Source: Candidatus Poribacteria bacterium (GTDB taxonomy: Bacteria > Poribacteria > WGA-4E > WGA-3G). Taken from it: DNA of 64,000 nt. Made by a program: the position numbers and the translations under genes. The stretch is from assembly GCA_022826805.1 (NCBI GenBank), contig JAJDUH010000028.1, positions 1-64,000 of the forward strand, given 5' to 3'. Under the pieces are notes generated by a model that made no database searches, was not told the origin of the DNA, and was given only the letters and a program-made list of their open reading frames with translations. Below, piece after piece: positions 18,893 through 30,997 of this stretch (within the stretch, counting starts at the first letter, position 1; the number at the start of each line of letters is the position of its first letter).

Positions 18893-18952
18893 GTTTGTTT
18901 AACCAACCCTTCACCCCGCACAACCCACAACCCACACAACGAATTAGAGACA

Positions 18953-18981
18953 GTGAGAGCGTGAGGGTTTCACGCTCCCAC
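18953..18981. terminator. strong hairpin between small ORF and katG end
   Basis: A 12-base stem with one mismatch (GTGAGAGCGTGA / TCACGCTCCCAC) and a 5-base loop. It lies downstream of both converging genes, so it could end transcription from either side, although no run of T follows. A second perfect stem (CCTTGCC / GGCAAGG at 18990-19010) overlaps the katG stop codon. Confidence 0.4.
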
Positions 18982-19000
18982 TATCCGTGCCTTGCCGAAA

Positions 19001-21568
<2,568 letters not shown>

Positions 21569-23809
21569 TTGAATACTATGGATTATCTATGTAGATGGCT
21601 ATCAATTTTACTCCTTCTTTGCATCAGTGTTGGTGTGCATGCTGGAACGGAGGGGTTTCAGGCGGAGGCGTATCGCACATACGAAAGTGTTGAGGTGGAT
21701 GGCGAACTCAACGAATCTGATTGGCAAAAAGCAATACCTATCCGTCAATTTACGCAATATGAACCCGATGAAGGGGCGGCGATGACAGAACCGACAGAGG
21801 TTCGCATTCTTTATGATGACAGACATATCTATTTCGGTTTTGTCTGTAGCGAATCGGAGCGTGCCAAGATCGTTGCCAATAAGATGCGACGCGATACGAT
21901 GTTATATGATAACGACAATGTCTTTGTGTTGTTGGATACGTATAACGACAGGCGCAGTGGGTTTTTCTTCCGGGTCAATCCGTTGGGTGCGAAAGAAGAT
22001 GTTGCCATAATGGACAGTGGCGACAGCCGAAACGAGAACTGGAATGCGGTCTGGGACAGTCGGGCGAAAATTAATGGCGATAATTGGACAACAGAGATCG
22101 CAATTCCGTTTAGTCAGCTTAGGTTTAAGAACGAAGAAACGTCAACATGGGGGTTAAACCTTGGGCGTACAATTCAGAAGAATCAGGAAGAAGGCACATG
22201 GGCCCCCGTGCCAGCGGCGTATACTTATCTGGCGCGTTATCGGACAACGCAGCTCGGATCGCTAACGGGTTTATCCGGTATTTCGCAACGCCGGAATATT
22301 GAGTTCCTGCCGTATTTTCTCCCCGGTGTCGCCCGGACAAAAGAAGACGGGACAGCCAGTGTGTTTGATTTAGGTGGCGATGTAAAGGTGAGTGTCACTT
22401 CAAATCTGACAGCCGATTTAACGGTCAATACTGACTTCGCGCAGGTTGAATCAGACCGAGAAGAAACGAATTTAACGCGATTTAACCTCTTTTTCCCAGA
22501 AAAACGTCAATTTTTCTTGGAGGGTGCGGGCTTATTTGACTTTGGTATTCCACGCACGAGTTACAATGCCCCGCCGCCGCTCTTACTCTTCTATAGTCGT
22601 CGGATTGGTATTGAAGAAGGACACGCCATCCCGATTATGGCAGGCGGAAAAGTTACGGGTAAAGTGGGAGGCTTCGGCGTGGGGCTGCTGAATGTTCTCA
22701 CGGATAAGTATTCGGCTGACGCCACGAGCAGTGTAGATGCCGTTGATGTCAATAGGAGAAACTATTCGGTGTTGCGTATCAAGCGCGATCTTTTTACCGG
22801 GTCGAGCGTTGGTATGATTGCGATTAACAAACAAGGTCTTGATACACACAATCGTGCCACCGGCGTTGATTTTATCTATCGTCCGACAGGCGAGATAAAT
22901 TTTCGAGGTCTCTGGGCACGCACCTTTGAATCGAGCGAAATCAGTGGGCAAGCCTCTCCCGGAAATAGTATCTTGTCTAACGAATCTCCTGCAATAAACC
23001 CGAACGCCCTGTACTTTGGTGGCAATTGGCAGAGTTCAGTTGCACGAGTGAATGCCTCTTACACGGACATCGGTGAGGATTTTAATCCTGAAGCCGGCTA
23101 TGTCTATCGTACAGGTTCACGTTGGTTCCGCGGAGAAGCACGTGCCACGCCTTATCTTAATTGGTCCATATTTCGTCGGTTGTGGACTGGACCAGAGGTT
23201 AATTTCATCCTCGATTCCGATAATCAATTAGAGACGCGAACGTTTATCTGGAGTACATGGCTTGAATTGGCTACGCAGGGTTGGGGCGGGCTCCGAGTCT
23301 ATCGGAATTATGAGAATCTCACTGATGACTTTGAAATCCGAGAGGGGATTATAATTCCGAGTGGCAGGTACAACTACAATAACTATAATCTCATGCTCAA
23401 TGCGCAAGGTCAGGTCTTTAACGGGCGTTTTGGGTTCAATATTGGGGACTTCTACAACGGCACCCGACGCGGGTTTGATCTCCGTTTCGATATTCGGCTC
23501 ACGGGACGCTTTAGTTTGGAGCCGCGATACGAGTTTAATCGCGTCACACTGCCAGAAGGCTCGTTTGATACAAACATCTTCGGGAGCCGTATTAGTTATT
23601 CCTTCTCCACAGATCTCTTTACTAAGCTTTTTGTACAATGGAACAGCGACCGGAATCTGGTTACTACGAATTTCTTAGTTAACTATATCTACCGACCGGG
23701 TAGTGATTTCTATTTCGTCTTCAATCAGACCTATGGGACAGACAGTCTATCAACAGGGTTGCTGGATACGACCTTGGTTGGAAAAGTAACGTATTGGTGG
23801 AATCCATAA
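21569..23809 (+). CDS. DUF5916 family outer-membrane protein with CBM9-like N-terminal domain
   Basis: The signal peptide is about 1-24 (YLCRWLSILLLLCISVGVHA). A carbohydrate-binding family 9-like sandwich (about 33-220: VDGELNESDWQKAI, RILYDDRHIYFGFV, TTEIAIPFSQLRF) is followed by a long beta-barrel region with FPEKRQFFLEGAGLFDFG, the DUF5916 hallmark, and many alternating aromatic strands to the end. Probably an outer-membrane protein acting on glycans or related ligands; substrate unknown. It starts with TTG, chosen because GGAGGTGG sits about ten bases upstream; the ATG three codons on is poorly spaced. Confidence 0.82.
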   Translation: MNTMDYLCRWLSILLLLCISVGVHAGTEGFQAEAYRTYESVEVDGELNESDWQKAIPIRQFTQYEPDEGAAMTEPTEVRILYDDRHIYFGFVCSESERAKIVANKMRRDTMLYDNDNVFVLLDTYNDRRSGFFFRVNPLGAKEDVAIMDSGDSRNENWNAVWDSRAKINGDNWTTEIAIPFSQLRFKNEETSTWGLNLGRTIQKNQEEGTWAPVPAAYTYLARYRTTQLGSLTGLSGISQRRNIEFLPYFLPGVARTKEDGTASVFDLGGDVKVSVTSNLTADLTVNTDFAQVESDREETNLTRFNLFFPEKRQFFLEGAGLFDFGIPRTSYNAPPPLLLFYSRRIGIEEGHAIPIMAGGKVTGKVGGFGVGLLNVLTDKYSADATSSVDAVDVNRRNYSVLRIKRDLFTGSSVGMIAINKQGLDTHNRATGVDFIYRPTGEINFRGLWARTFESSEISGQASPGNSILSNESPAINPNALYFGGNWQSSVARVNASYTDIGEDFNPEAGYVYRTGSRWFRGEARATPYLNWSIFRRLWTGPEVNFILDSDNQLETRTFIWSTWLELATQGWGGLRVYRNYENLTDDFEIREGIIIPSGRYNYNNYNLMLNAQGQVFNGRFGFNIGDFYNGTRRGFDLRFDIRLTGRFSLEPRYEFNRVTLPEGSFDTNIFGSRISYSFSTDLFTKLFVQWNSDRNLVTTNFLVNYIYRPGSDFYFVFNQTYGTDSLSTGLLDTTLVGKVTYWWNP

Positions 23810-23855
23810 TGTTCCACAAACTCACCCGCAACGAACCGCAAGGACAGTTTAAAAA

Positions 23856-24974
23856 ATGAAGATTGTTGATGTGAAAACTTATCTCGTTGATGTACCGCCA
23901 CCGCATTGGGGTGGGAGGCGTTGGATTTTCGTCAAATTGGTAACCGATGAGGGTATTGAGGGTGTAGGTGAATGTACCTATCATACGCAATTGAACCACG
24001 TCGTGATTGAGTTGATTAAGGATTGGGGAGAACGCTACCTGATTGGCGTGGATCCGTTTCGGATTGAGCGGATCTGGTCTACACTTTATGAGGGACCGTG
24101 TGTACGGCATTCAGGTCCACTGACAAGCCCAGCGATGAGTGCGATTGAGATGGCATGCTGGGATATCGTTGGAAAAGCGTTAAACCAACCGATTTACAAT
24201 CTGTTAGGCGGCATGTTCCACGAGAAGCTTCGTGCCTATTCCTATCTGTTGCAATGGCAACGCGGCGATTCTCCAGAAAAAACGGGAGAACTCGCACTCT
24301 CTTATGTTGAAAAAGGTTTTACCGCTGTCAAGTTTGATCCCGTTGACCCGAACACCGCAGATAGATTGGAAACACTCGATTATGCTGAGAGTGTGATTCG
24401 AGGGATTCGCGATGCTGTCGGCGATAAGTGTGATATTCTGATTGGCACACACGGACAGTTCAATACCAACAGTGCGATCCGTTTTGCGAAACGCGTCGAG
24501 CCGTACGATCCGCTCTGGTTCGAGGAACCGTTGCCACCGGAGAATATTAAGGAGATGGCGCGCGTTGCTCAGTCCACGAGTATCCCGATTGCTACTGGTG
24601 AACGATTATTGACGAAATACGAGTTCGTGGATTTGCTGGAACAACAAGCGGCATCTATTTTGCAGATGGATTTGACAATCACAGGCGGTATCCTTGAAGC
24701 GAAAAAGATTGCATCGATGGGCGAAGCGCACTATGCCCAGATAGCGCCACACCTCTACGGCGGTCCGATTGGTGGTGCAGCGAACATCCAGTTGGACGTC
24801 TGTAGCCCGAATTTCTTGATTCAGGAAGGCATTCACATGTGGGACGGCTTTCACACTGATATCCTTAAGGAACCTATACAGTGGGAAGATGGATACGTCA
24901 TTCCATCAACGAAACCGGGACTTGGTGTTGAATTGAACGATGCGGTTTTGGAGAAGCATTCCATTGAGGTTTAA
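23856..24974 (+). CDS. enolase-superfamily (mandelate racemase/muconate lactonizing enzyme-like) sugar acid dehydratase or racemase
   Basis: Two-domain protein: N-terminal capping domain (1-115) and TIM barrel (125-350). EEPLPPENIKEMARVAQ and ATGERL give two barrel-end acidic metal ligands, and IAPHLYGGPIGGAANIQLD the His/Asp region, as in the galactonate/arabinonate-dehydratase branch. At the place of the first metal ligand Asp (DxHGR in galactonate dehydratase) the sequence is IGTHGQ; the Asp is replaced by Gly. Some relatives I recall have this too, so it may mark a subgroup rather than a defect. Substrate is probably a sugar acid (inference). Normal length of 372 residues; weak ribosome-binding site. 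Confidence 0.8.
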   Translation: MKIVDVKTYLVDVPPPHWGGRRWIFVKLVTDEGIEGVGECTYHTQLNHVVIELIKDWGERYLIGVDPFRIERIWSTLYEGPCVRHSGPLTSPAMSAIEMACWDIVGKALNQPIYNLLGGMFHEKLRAYSYLLQWQRGDSPEKTGELALSYVEKGFTAVKFDPVDPNTADRLETLDYAESVIRGIRDAVGDKCDILIGTHGQFNTNSAIRFAKRVEPYDPLWFEEPLPPENIKEMARVAQSTSIPIATGERLLTKYEFVDLLEQQAASILQMDLTITGGILEAKKIASMGEAHYAQIAPHLYGGPIGGAANIQLDVCSPNFLIQEGIHMWDGFHTDILKEPIQWEDGYVIPSTKPGLGVELNDAVLEKHSIEV

Positions 24975-25129
24975 AGCGGAGGGCACAAGAAGTCGAATTA
25001 TCTGAATTGTATTCCTAAAAATGGATTAAAAGAATCAGTGAATGCAACCGTATTCATAAAAGTTGTATCTTGTCGTGTACAACTCCCGAAGGACACCGAT
25101 GTTCGTACCTTAGCAAATAGAGGTGGATG

Positions 25130-25351
25130 ATGTATTTAGTCTGTTATTCATGCAGGCGAGGCTATCGCGTGCATCAAGATAGTATTGACTTTGTTAAGGA
25201 AAAAACCTGCGCAAGCGGACATGTTCACGATCTGCAGTGCAGGTGTGGTCGGAAGATATATGTCGTTCAACGCGTTGATTCAACGCGTTGGAAGTCCATC
25301 GATCGCAAAATCCCTTGGAAGTATCCAGACGAACGCACACTCGGGAGGTAA
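25130..25351 (+). CDS. small zinc-ribbon-like protein
   Basis: 73 residues from the second of two adjacent ATGs; AGAGGTGG lies just upstream and suits it better. Cys pairs CYSC (near 5-8), a lone Cys near 27 and CRC (38-40) look like a treble-clef or zinc-ribbon metal site. Basic and Trp-containing C-terminus. It is 21 bases before the ABC exporter, which itself has a zinc ribbon, so a shared role is possible. No family recognised. Confidence 0.55.
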   Translation: MYLVCYSCRRGYRVHQDSIDFVKEKTCASGHVHDLQCRCGRKIYVVQRVDSTRWKSIDRKIPWKYPDERTLGR

Positions 25352-25372
25352 ACAAGGAGGTATAAAGAAGGA

Positions 25373-27694
25373 ATGGCAATTGCAGAGACGCCTACGGGTA
25401 CGCTTGACCCAATACCCGATTTAGTTAAAGAGACACTGAATAAATTAGATATACGCTCAGAACAGATCCGATTTGCCGTTCAAAGTGATGTAAGTTCAGC
25501 AGGCAGTTACGGTGAAGAATGGTTCGTGCTAACGGACGCCGCGATATTTACTGTGACAGGTGAAGGTGCAGTGCCTCACTACATTCCCTACGAGAAGGTG
25601 CTTGGCATTCGCGCGGAAGTCGTGGTGGACGCCGGGATCCTCGTTCTGGAAACACAAGATGGCACTGTCGATCTCATTCGGTACTCCAACGGCTGTGCAG
25701 CGAAATTTGGATTTGTTGCTCGATTCATTGGAGACGAGATTGAGTTCGGAAACGGAAAACGGGATGAAGCACCAATATGGGACTATAAGCCGGAAGAACA
25801 ATTTTGCCAGTCGTGCGGTTTACCATTGCCAGATGAGTTCTCACCATGCCCAGCGTGCACCAAGAAACACAAAGTGATGTTACGGATTTTGTCCTACATC
25901 CGCCCTTATCGCGGTAGGGCAATTTTGTTTATGGTATTCGTGATCGCTGGAACCCTCATCTCGCTTGTGCCGCCTTACTTTTCCCGTATCCTGATTGACG
26001 ACATCCTGATGCTGAACGATGCTACCGCTGCTGCACAAGATGCCTCGAGCACATGGTTGGGTAATATTTTCCGCGCCCTTCAACCGGCAGCGTTAGCCTT
26101 GTCTATCGCTGTGGGTGCGTTATTAACGATACAGATCATCCGTGAAATCCTCACAATTTTTCGGCTACGTATAGGTGCTTGGCTGACGTTCCGGGTCGCC
26201 GCGAATATCCGCTCTCATGTGTATCAGCATCTACACAACTTGTCTATCCGATTTTTCGATAAACGAAAAACAGGGACGGTTATTTCGCATATCACAGAGG
26301 ATAGCGAGCGGCTCCAAGACTTTATGTTGGAAGGGCTGTCGTTTCTGGCAGTCGAACTGTTACTCTTCTTCGGGATTGGAGGAATGCTTTTCTGGATGAA
26401 CTGGCGATTGGCGTGTTTCATCTTAATCCCGATTCCGATAATTGTTTTTGGCGCCGGTTGGTTCTGGAAAAAAGTGCGAAGCCTTTGGCACCGTGCTTGG
26501 CGCCGTCGCTCAAAGTTGTTCGATGTCGTCAACGATTCAGTATCTGGTATTCGGGTTGTCCGTGCTTTTGGACAACAAGGCAATGAAGTTAACCGGTTCG
26601 GCGAAGCGAATATAGATGCACGGGACTATGAAACCAACGCAGAGATGATCTGGGCAACCTATTACCCACCGCTGATGTTTGCTGTTCAGTTGGGGTCCCT
26701 CATCGTCTGGTACGTGGGTGGTCTTAACATTATCGCTGGGACAATGACACTCGGCACTTTGATGGCTTTCCACGCATATCTGTGGATGTTTTACGAACCG
26801 TTACGCTATATTAGTCCACTGATTAACTGGGCTTCTCGTTCACTGACAGCGGCGGAGCGACTGTTCGAGGTAATAGACTCGCAACCCGAGCAGTTGGACG
26901 ATGGCAGCCTTAAATCGATGCCCAATATTACGGGGGAAGTCAAGTTTCACAATATGACGTTCGGCTATGATTCACACAAACCTGTGCTTCGGGACATTAA
27001 TCTACACGTGAAACCCGGAGAAATGATTGGATTGGTGGGACATTCGGGGGCGGGAAAATCGACGCTTATTAATCTTATCTGCCGATTCTATACGCCGGAT
27101 TCCGGACGTTTAGAAATTGATAGCGAGGACATCAAGGAAATCGATCTCAAGGATTTGCGCCGACAGATTGGGGTTGTGCTACAAGAACCGTATCTGTTCA
27201 GTGGAACCATCGCTGAGAATATCGCCTATGCCCATCCTGATGCCACGATGGAAGATATTATCACGGCAGCGAAGGCGGCAAACGCTCACGAATTTATCGT
27301 TAAGTTCCCCGATGGTTACGATACAGAAGTCGGTGAACGTGGGGGTCGTTTGTCTGGTGGTGAGCGGCAACGTATATCCATTGCACGGGCGATTTTACAC
27401 AATCCGCGTATCCTGATTCTCGATGAAGCAACTTCGTCGGTAGATGTGGAGACTGAGAAGAAGATTCAACAGGCAATTGACAGGCTTGTGCAGAACAGGA
27501 CGACGTTTGCTATTGCGCATCGGCTTTCAACGCTCCGCAATGCCGATCGGCTTTTCGTGATTGAAAAGGGTAAAGGTGTTGAATGTGGTTCCCACGAGGA
27601 ACTAATGGAGCAAAAAGGTATCTATTACAGACTGGTAGAAACCCAACGTGAAGCCGCCAATATTCGTGCAGCATCGCAAACAGTGGAGAGGTAG
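25373..27694 (+). CDS. ABC exporter (fused permease/ATPase) with PH-like and zinc-ribbon N-terminus
   Basis: Type-IV ABC exporter half-transporter of the MsbA/LmrA kind with an unusual extension. Residues 1-140 look like a bacterial PH-like/YokE-like sandwich (FVLTDAAIFTVTGEG, IPYEKVLGIRAEVVV). About 142-166 is a zinc ribbon (CQSCGLPLPDEFSPCPAC). Six membrane helices follow (about 175-460), then the nucleotide-binding domain with Walker A GHSGAGKST (near 555), LSGGERQR (near 660) and ILDEATSS. Ribosome-binding site AGGAGGTATAAAGAAGG. DUF1854 follows two bases later. Relatives with this layout and a DUF1854 partner are labelled cyanophycin-metabolism-associated in some databases (from memory), but no cyanophycin genes are here. 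Confidence 0.83.
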   Translation: MAIAETPTGTLDPIPDLVKETLNKLDIRSEQIRFAVQSDVSSAGSYGEEWFVLTDAAIFTVTGEGAVPHYIPYEKVLGIRAEVVVDAGILVLETQDGTVDLIRYSNGCAAKFGFVARFIGDEIEFGNGKRDEAPIWDYKPEEQFCQSCGLPLPDEFSPCPACTKKHKVMLRILSYIRPYRGRAILFMVFVIAGTLISLVPPYFSRILIDDILMLNDATAAAQDASSTWLGNIFRALQPAALALSIAVGALLTIQIIREILTIFRLRIGAWLTFRVAANIRSHVYQHLHNLSIRFFDKRKTGTVISHITEDSERLQDFMLEGLSFLAVELLLFFGIGGMLFWMNWRLACFILIPIPIIVFGAGWFWKKVRSLWHRAWRRRSKLFDVVNDSVSGIRVVRAFGQQGNEVNRFGEANIDARDYETNAEMIWATYYPPLMFAVQLGSLIVWYVGGLNIIAGTMTLGTLMAFHAYLWMFYEPLRYISPLINWASRSLTAAERLFEVIDSQPEQLDDGSLKSMPNITGEVKFHNMTFGYDSHKPVLRDINLHVKPGEMIGLVGHSGAGKSTLINLICRFYTPDSGRLEIDSEDIKEIDLKDLRRQIGVVLQEPYLFSGTIAENIAYAHPDATMEDIITAAKAANAHEFIVKFPDGYDTEVGERGGRLSGGERQRISIARAILHNPRILILDEATSSVDVETEKKIQQAIDRLVQNRTTFAIAHRLSTLRNADRLFVIEKGKGVECGSHEELMEQKGIYYRLVETQREAANIRAASQTVER

Positions 27695-27696
27695 AC

Positions 27697-28266
27697 ATGC
27701 ACAACGAAAATGGAAATAGGCAAACGACTCTTGCAGCGGCACCAACGGTAAATCCTATGCCGTCTGAATCAGATGACTTCACGCCGCGTTACTTGGATGC
27801 CTCCGAACTTACGTTCACACGTTCCGAGGTAGGAACGGCACGTCTGGAAATTCGGAAAGAGGCGTGTCATCTACGTGTAGTGGTGCGGCGGCTTATGCCG
27901 CTCAGTAAGCCTGATAGTTACATCTCACTTGCCGCGGATGAGGATACCGAAATTGGGATTCTCGTGAACCCATCAGAGCTTGCACCCGAGAGTCTGAAAA
28001 TCTTGCACGAGGAGTTGGATAAACGCTACTTCACGCCGACGATTCAGAAGGTTTATCGGGTGAAGGAGCAATTCGGCATCCATGTGTGGGAGGTTGAAAC
28101 GGAACGTGGACGTGTAACTTTCTCGGTGCGTGGGTTGAATCAGAACATTAAGCAGGTGCCGCCCGCTCGGCTTTTCGTGACGGATGTGCGGGGAAATCGA
28201 TACGATATCCCGGACTATCGGGAGTTAGATGCCGAGAGTTATTTATATATCCAGCGGCATCTATAA
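27697..28266 (+). CDS. DUF1854 family protein
   Basis: The C-terminal 130 residues (FTRSEVGTARLEI through DYRELDAESYLYIQRHL) match DUF1854, a small beta-rich domain found next to ABC exporters. Residues 1-45 are a polar, disordered-looking tail. 189 residues, no membrane segment or signal. The gene follows the exporter by two bases, so it is very probably a partner (regulator or accessory) of that transporter. Biochemical function is unknown for the family. Confidence 0.8.
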   Translation: MHNENGNRQTTLAAAPTVNPMPSESDDFTPRYLDASELTFTRSEVGTARLEIRKEACHLRVVVRRLMPLSKPDSYISLAADEDTEIGILVNPSELAPESLKILHEELDKRYFTPTIQKVYRVKEQFGIHVWEVETERGRVTFSVRGLNQNIKQVPPARLFVTDVRGNRYDIPDYRELDAESYLYIQRHL

Positions 28267-28274
28267 AGATTGCC

Positions 28275-29654
28275 ATGAAACAGAGACATTTTCTGGTGCA
28301 GCTTGCAAGCCAAAACTTGCGACACAAACGTCATGCAGTTATCGCTTCGATTGGATTGCATCTGCTGTTTGTTGTAATTGCGGCGTTTCTGTTTTCAGGG
28401 CAGCGGGAGTTGAACCAAGATACATTTGAGGCGGCGTTCGTCACGGTTAGTCCCACACGGACAGACCCCCGTATCCGCCCGACACGCCGAAATGTGGCGG
28501 TGAGTACGCCTCAGATAAGCACCGCTGCGACTGCTCATGCACCGAAGCAAATGTCGAATCTAACGCAGCTTCCGACCGAGAAAACAGCGGTTGTGCGGCA
28601 AGTTCCAGAACTGAAGGTTGACACCGATGTCTTGAATCCTGCAGAGATGGCGGTGTCACCTATCCTTCCCAGTGTCGAAAAACCTACTACATCATCTACA
28701 CATTCCGCTGGGGCATCTGTAACCGATGTGCCAACGATTGAAAAAAGTCGCTTGCCCGTGGTACAAAGAGGTGGCACGGGGTCAACCAGCAGTGGGTTAT
28801 CTGAATTCCTCGACGGATCTCTACCGACAACCGGTTTAGGAGACGGGTTTGATACTGCTTTTCGAGAACTTGTGCGGCTCCCCAAAGGAAAATTGGGCGG
28901 TATCCTTGAAGGTACTGGAAACGAGATTCGTGGACATATCCGACTGATTCGGCTTAAGCATTCACTCTCGGATTGGTGGCAAGACCCGACAGCGATTCCT
29001 GCGCTCATTAAGTGGCTGGAAAACCATACCCCAATTCGAGCGGATATGGATTTTAAAGGCGGTGCCTTACCGCTTACCGATCCGCACATCATGGATGCCC
29101 CTCTCATCATTATGACAGGACACGATAAAGATATTACTGTCGGACGTGGGCTTGCGAAAGACGGTCCTTTACAGGTGGGCTTTACATCACAAGAGCGTGC
29201 GGCACTTCGGAAGTATATCGTTGAAAAGGGTGGGATGCTCTTTTTTGACGATTGCGGTTTTAACGGGTTGTTCGCACATATCGTCGCTGATGAACTCAAG
29301 ACTATTTTCCCGGAGTATCCTCTCGAAATCCTACCTCATGATCATGAACTCTATAGTATCTATTACGAAATGCCGAAACCGCCGACGGGTGGCGATGTGT
29401 TCTGGGGAAATGAAAATAACGCACAACCGACGCAGTTTCGTTTTCAGAAAGGGATTACGATCGACGATCGGTTAGCGGTGGTGTATAACCGTAAGGACTA
29501 TATGTGCGCGATGGAGACTGCGGAAATTGAGAGTCGTACGATGTTACGGCTCCGGCGTTCTACGGATGTCTATCGGTTTATGTCAAACTTATTGATTTAT
29601 GCGCTGAAATATGGTGGGAATACGGATAGGACGGGGTATAAGGCGAAAGATTAA
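28275..29654 (+). CDS. DUF4159 domain protein with N-terminal membrane anchor
   Basis: One membrane helix (about 24-43: VIASIGLHLLFVVIAAFLF) is followed by a Thr/Ser/Pro-rich extracytoplasmic linker (about 50-200). The DUF4159 domain (about 225-450) shows IRLKHSLSDWWQDP, PLIIMTGHD, LRKYIVEKGGMLFFDDCG and DRLAVVYNRKDY. DUF4159 is a glutamine-amidotransferase-like flavodoxin-type fold, found in envelope-associated operons. The reaction is unknown. It closes the exporter-DUF1854-DUF4159 set and overlaps the convergent STAS gene by four bases. Confidence 0.78.
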   Translation: MKQRHFLVQLASQNLRHKRHAVIASIGLHLLFVVIAAFLFSGQRELNQDTFEAAFVTVSPTRTDPRIRPTRRNVAVSTPQISTAATAHAPKQMSNLTQLPTEKTAVVRQVPELKVDTDVLNPAEMAVSPILPSVEKPTTSSTHSAGASVTDVPTIEKSRLPVVQRGGTGSTSSGLSEFLDGSLPTTGLGDGFDTAFRELVRLPKGKLGGILEGTGNEIRGHIRLIRLKHSLSDWWQDPTAIPALIKWLENHTPIRADMDFKGGALPLTDPHIMDAPLIIMTGHDKDITVGRGLAKDGPLQVGFTSQERAALRKYIVEKGGMLFFDDCGFNGLFAHIVADELKTIFPEYPLEILPHDHELYSIYYEMPKPPTGGDVFWGNENNAQPTQFRFQKGITIDDRLAVVYNRKDYMCAMETAEIESRTMLRLRRSTDVYRFMSNLLIYALKYGGNTDRTGYKAKD

Positions 29655-29998
29655 AGGGTGTTGGTTATCGCTTCTTCAAGGTTTTTGGGAAAATCGAAAA
29701 GTGATGTTAGATTCGTCCGGATTAACATGCGTCTGATGCTTCTGTTGAGGTTCAGGAGGACGACACGCCCGCCCATTTGACGGACCTGGGTGCTGGTCGT
29801 GATTAGCACGCCTAAACCGGCACTGTCGACTGTTTGGATGCGCTCCATATTGAAAACCAGCATCGGTGTTACGTCCTGCTTCCCGAGTTCTTGGATATGT
29901 TCCTCAAGCACGGTTTTGAGGACGAGAGCATCTTGTCCGATGACGTTTCCTTGGATTTCGAGGAGTGTAAAGTTTTTGGTTTGGATGTCGATTTGCAT
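29651..29998 (-). CDS. STAS-domain anti-sigma-factor antagonist
   Basis: 115 residues, a single STAS domain. VFNMERIQTVDSAGLGVLI contains the Ser in DSAGLG that is phosphorylated by the partner anti-sigma kinase in the SpoIIAA/RsbV family. Such proteins control an anti-sigma factor or other switch. No anti-sigma kinase or phosphatase is adjacent. It converges on the DUF4159 gene with overlapping ends. A clear ribosome-binding site is not seen before ATG. Confidence 0.85.
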   Translation of the reverse strand: MQIDIQTKNFTLLEIQGNVIGQDALVLKTVLEEHIQELGKQDVTPMLVFNMERIQTVDSAGLGVLITTSTQVRQMGGRVVLLNLNRSIRRMLIRTNLTSLFDFPKNLEEAITNTL

Positions 29999-30092
29999 GG
30001 GTTTTTGTAGGTAAAATGTTGCCCGACAGCCCCTAATCTGTGTGTTTATCTGAATTGCCTATGACACCGTATACCCATCAAAACCCAACATC

Positions 30093-30866
30093 CTAAATAG
30101 ACAAGGCGGAAAGGTCGTCACTGTGCCAGCTTACAGTGCGATCGTCAATCTTCACTGCGCCCCGTTCCAAGTACCCGTCAATTGATTTACCTTCAAGGAC
30201 ACGGACTTCAAACGCATAAGGTGGATGAATTTTAAATGGGGGAATCTGCGTGATATTTTGACAAGCAGTGGCAGCAGTCTCTCGAATCAATTCTCTCGAT
30301 CGTTGCGGTGATAGATGCAAGGCGAGTTCTTGTCCAAGTCCTTCCTTAGTTTCAACACCGTAAATGCCAGGTATGAGTTGCTTGGCTTCTGCGACCGCTT
30401 TATCGTCACCAGAGATGAAAACGGTTGGGACATTGAAAGTGCCTGCCAGTGCTGCACGGCACCCGAACTCTCCGATCTCTTTCCCGTTGAGTTTGTAGTA
30501 TTCAATGGATAAAGAAGAATAGGTGTGACTCAACGGCGCGTTTGGAGTGCCTGCCATGGCATGCTGTCCTAAAAAAAAGAGGGCGTCATAGCTGGCGTCA
30601 AGATAGTAGGGCGGACGAATGGGACCTCGCGCAATTAGTCTCGCCTTGGGATGAAATTCGAGCACATCAATCCCGCCAGTCCCGTGTCCATCCCAGACGA
30701 CAATTTCTGCGTCTGCATCCACATCAAGAATGCCATCAACAGCAGCATTTACCTCGTGCGTCAACAATTTCATGGCTGCCTGTTTCTGCGGACCTTCTTC
30801 ACGGGTTTGACTGAAACGGGATACCATCGCTACCCCTTCTAAGTCGGTTAAGATGTAAATCTTCAT
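30093..30866 (-). CDS. M55-family (DppA-like) D-aminopeptidase
   Basis: Zinc peptidase related to the Bacillus D-aminopeptidase DppA. It starts with MKIYILTDLEGVAMV, where Asp and Glu of TDLEG are metal ligands, with VWDGHGTGG and LGQHAMAGTPN further on. The start was chosen at the conserved MKIY; in-frame starts up to 15 codons earlier exist without a ribosome-binding site. About 257 residues, normal. Likely releases D-amino acids from small peptides in the cytosol (family inference). Confidence 0.78.
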   Translation of the reverse strand: MKIYILTDLEGVAMVSRFSQTREEGPQKQAAMKLLTHEVNAAVDGILDVDADAEIVVWDGHGTGGIDVLEFHPKARLIARGPIRPPYYLDASYDALFFLGQHAMAGTPNAPLSHTYSSLSIEYYKLNGKEIGEFGCRAALAGTFNVPTVFISGDDKAVAEAKQLIPGIYGVETKEGLGQELALHLSPQRSRELIRETAATACQNITQIPPFKIHPPYAFEVRVLEGKSIDGYLERGAVKIDDRTVSWHSDDLSALSI

Positions 30867-30997
30867 TCGCATGATACCCATCTTAATTTCATAGGTGCAG
30901 TTGGAATGCACATCGCATTTGAGCGTGTACGCTGCAAAACCGCACCTACCGAGTTAAGGAAAAGAATTAGGGTTGACGATAAGGCGGCAGCGTCATG

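Noticed and set aside
25130..28266. Cyanophycin metabolism locus
   Set aside because: The exporter and DUF1854 resemble the associated transporter, but no cyanophycin synthetase or cyanophycinase is present.
28535..29299. 254-codon minus-strand frame inside the DUF4159 gene
   Set aside because: Fully antisense to a good domain; composition is low complexity (Ser/Pro-rich) as expected for a shadow frame.
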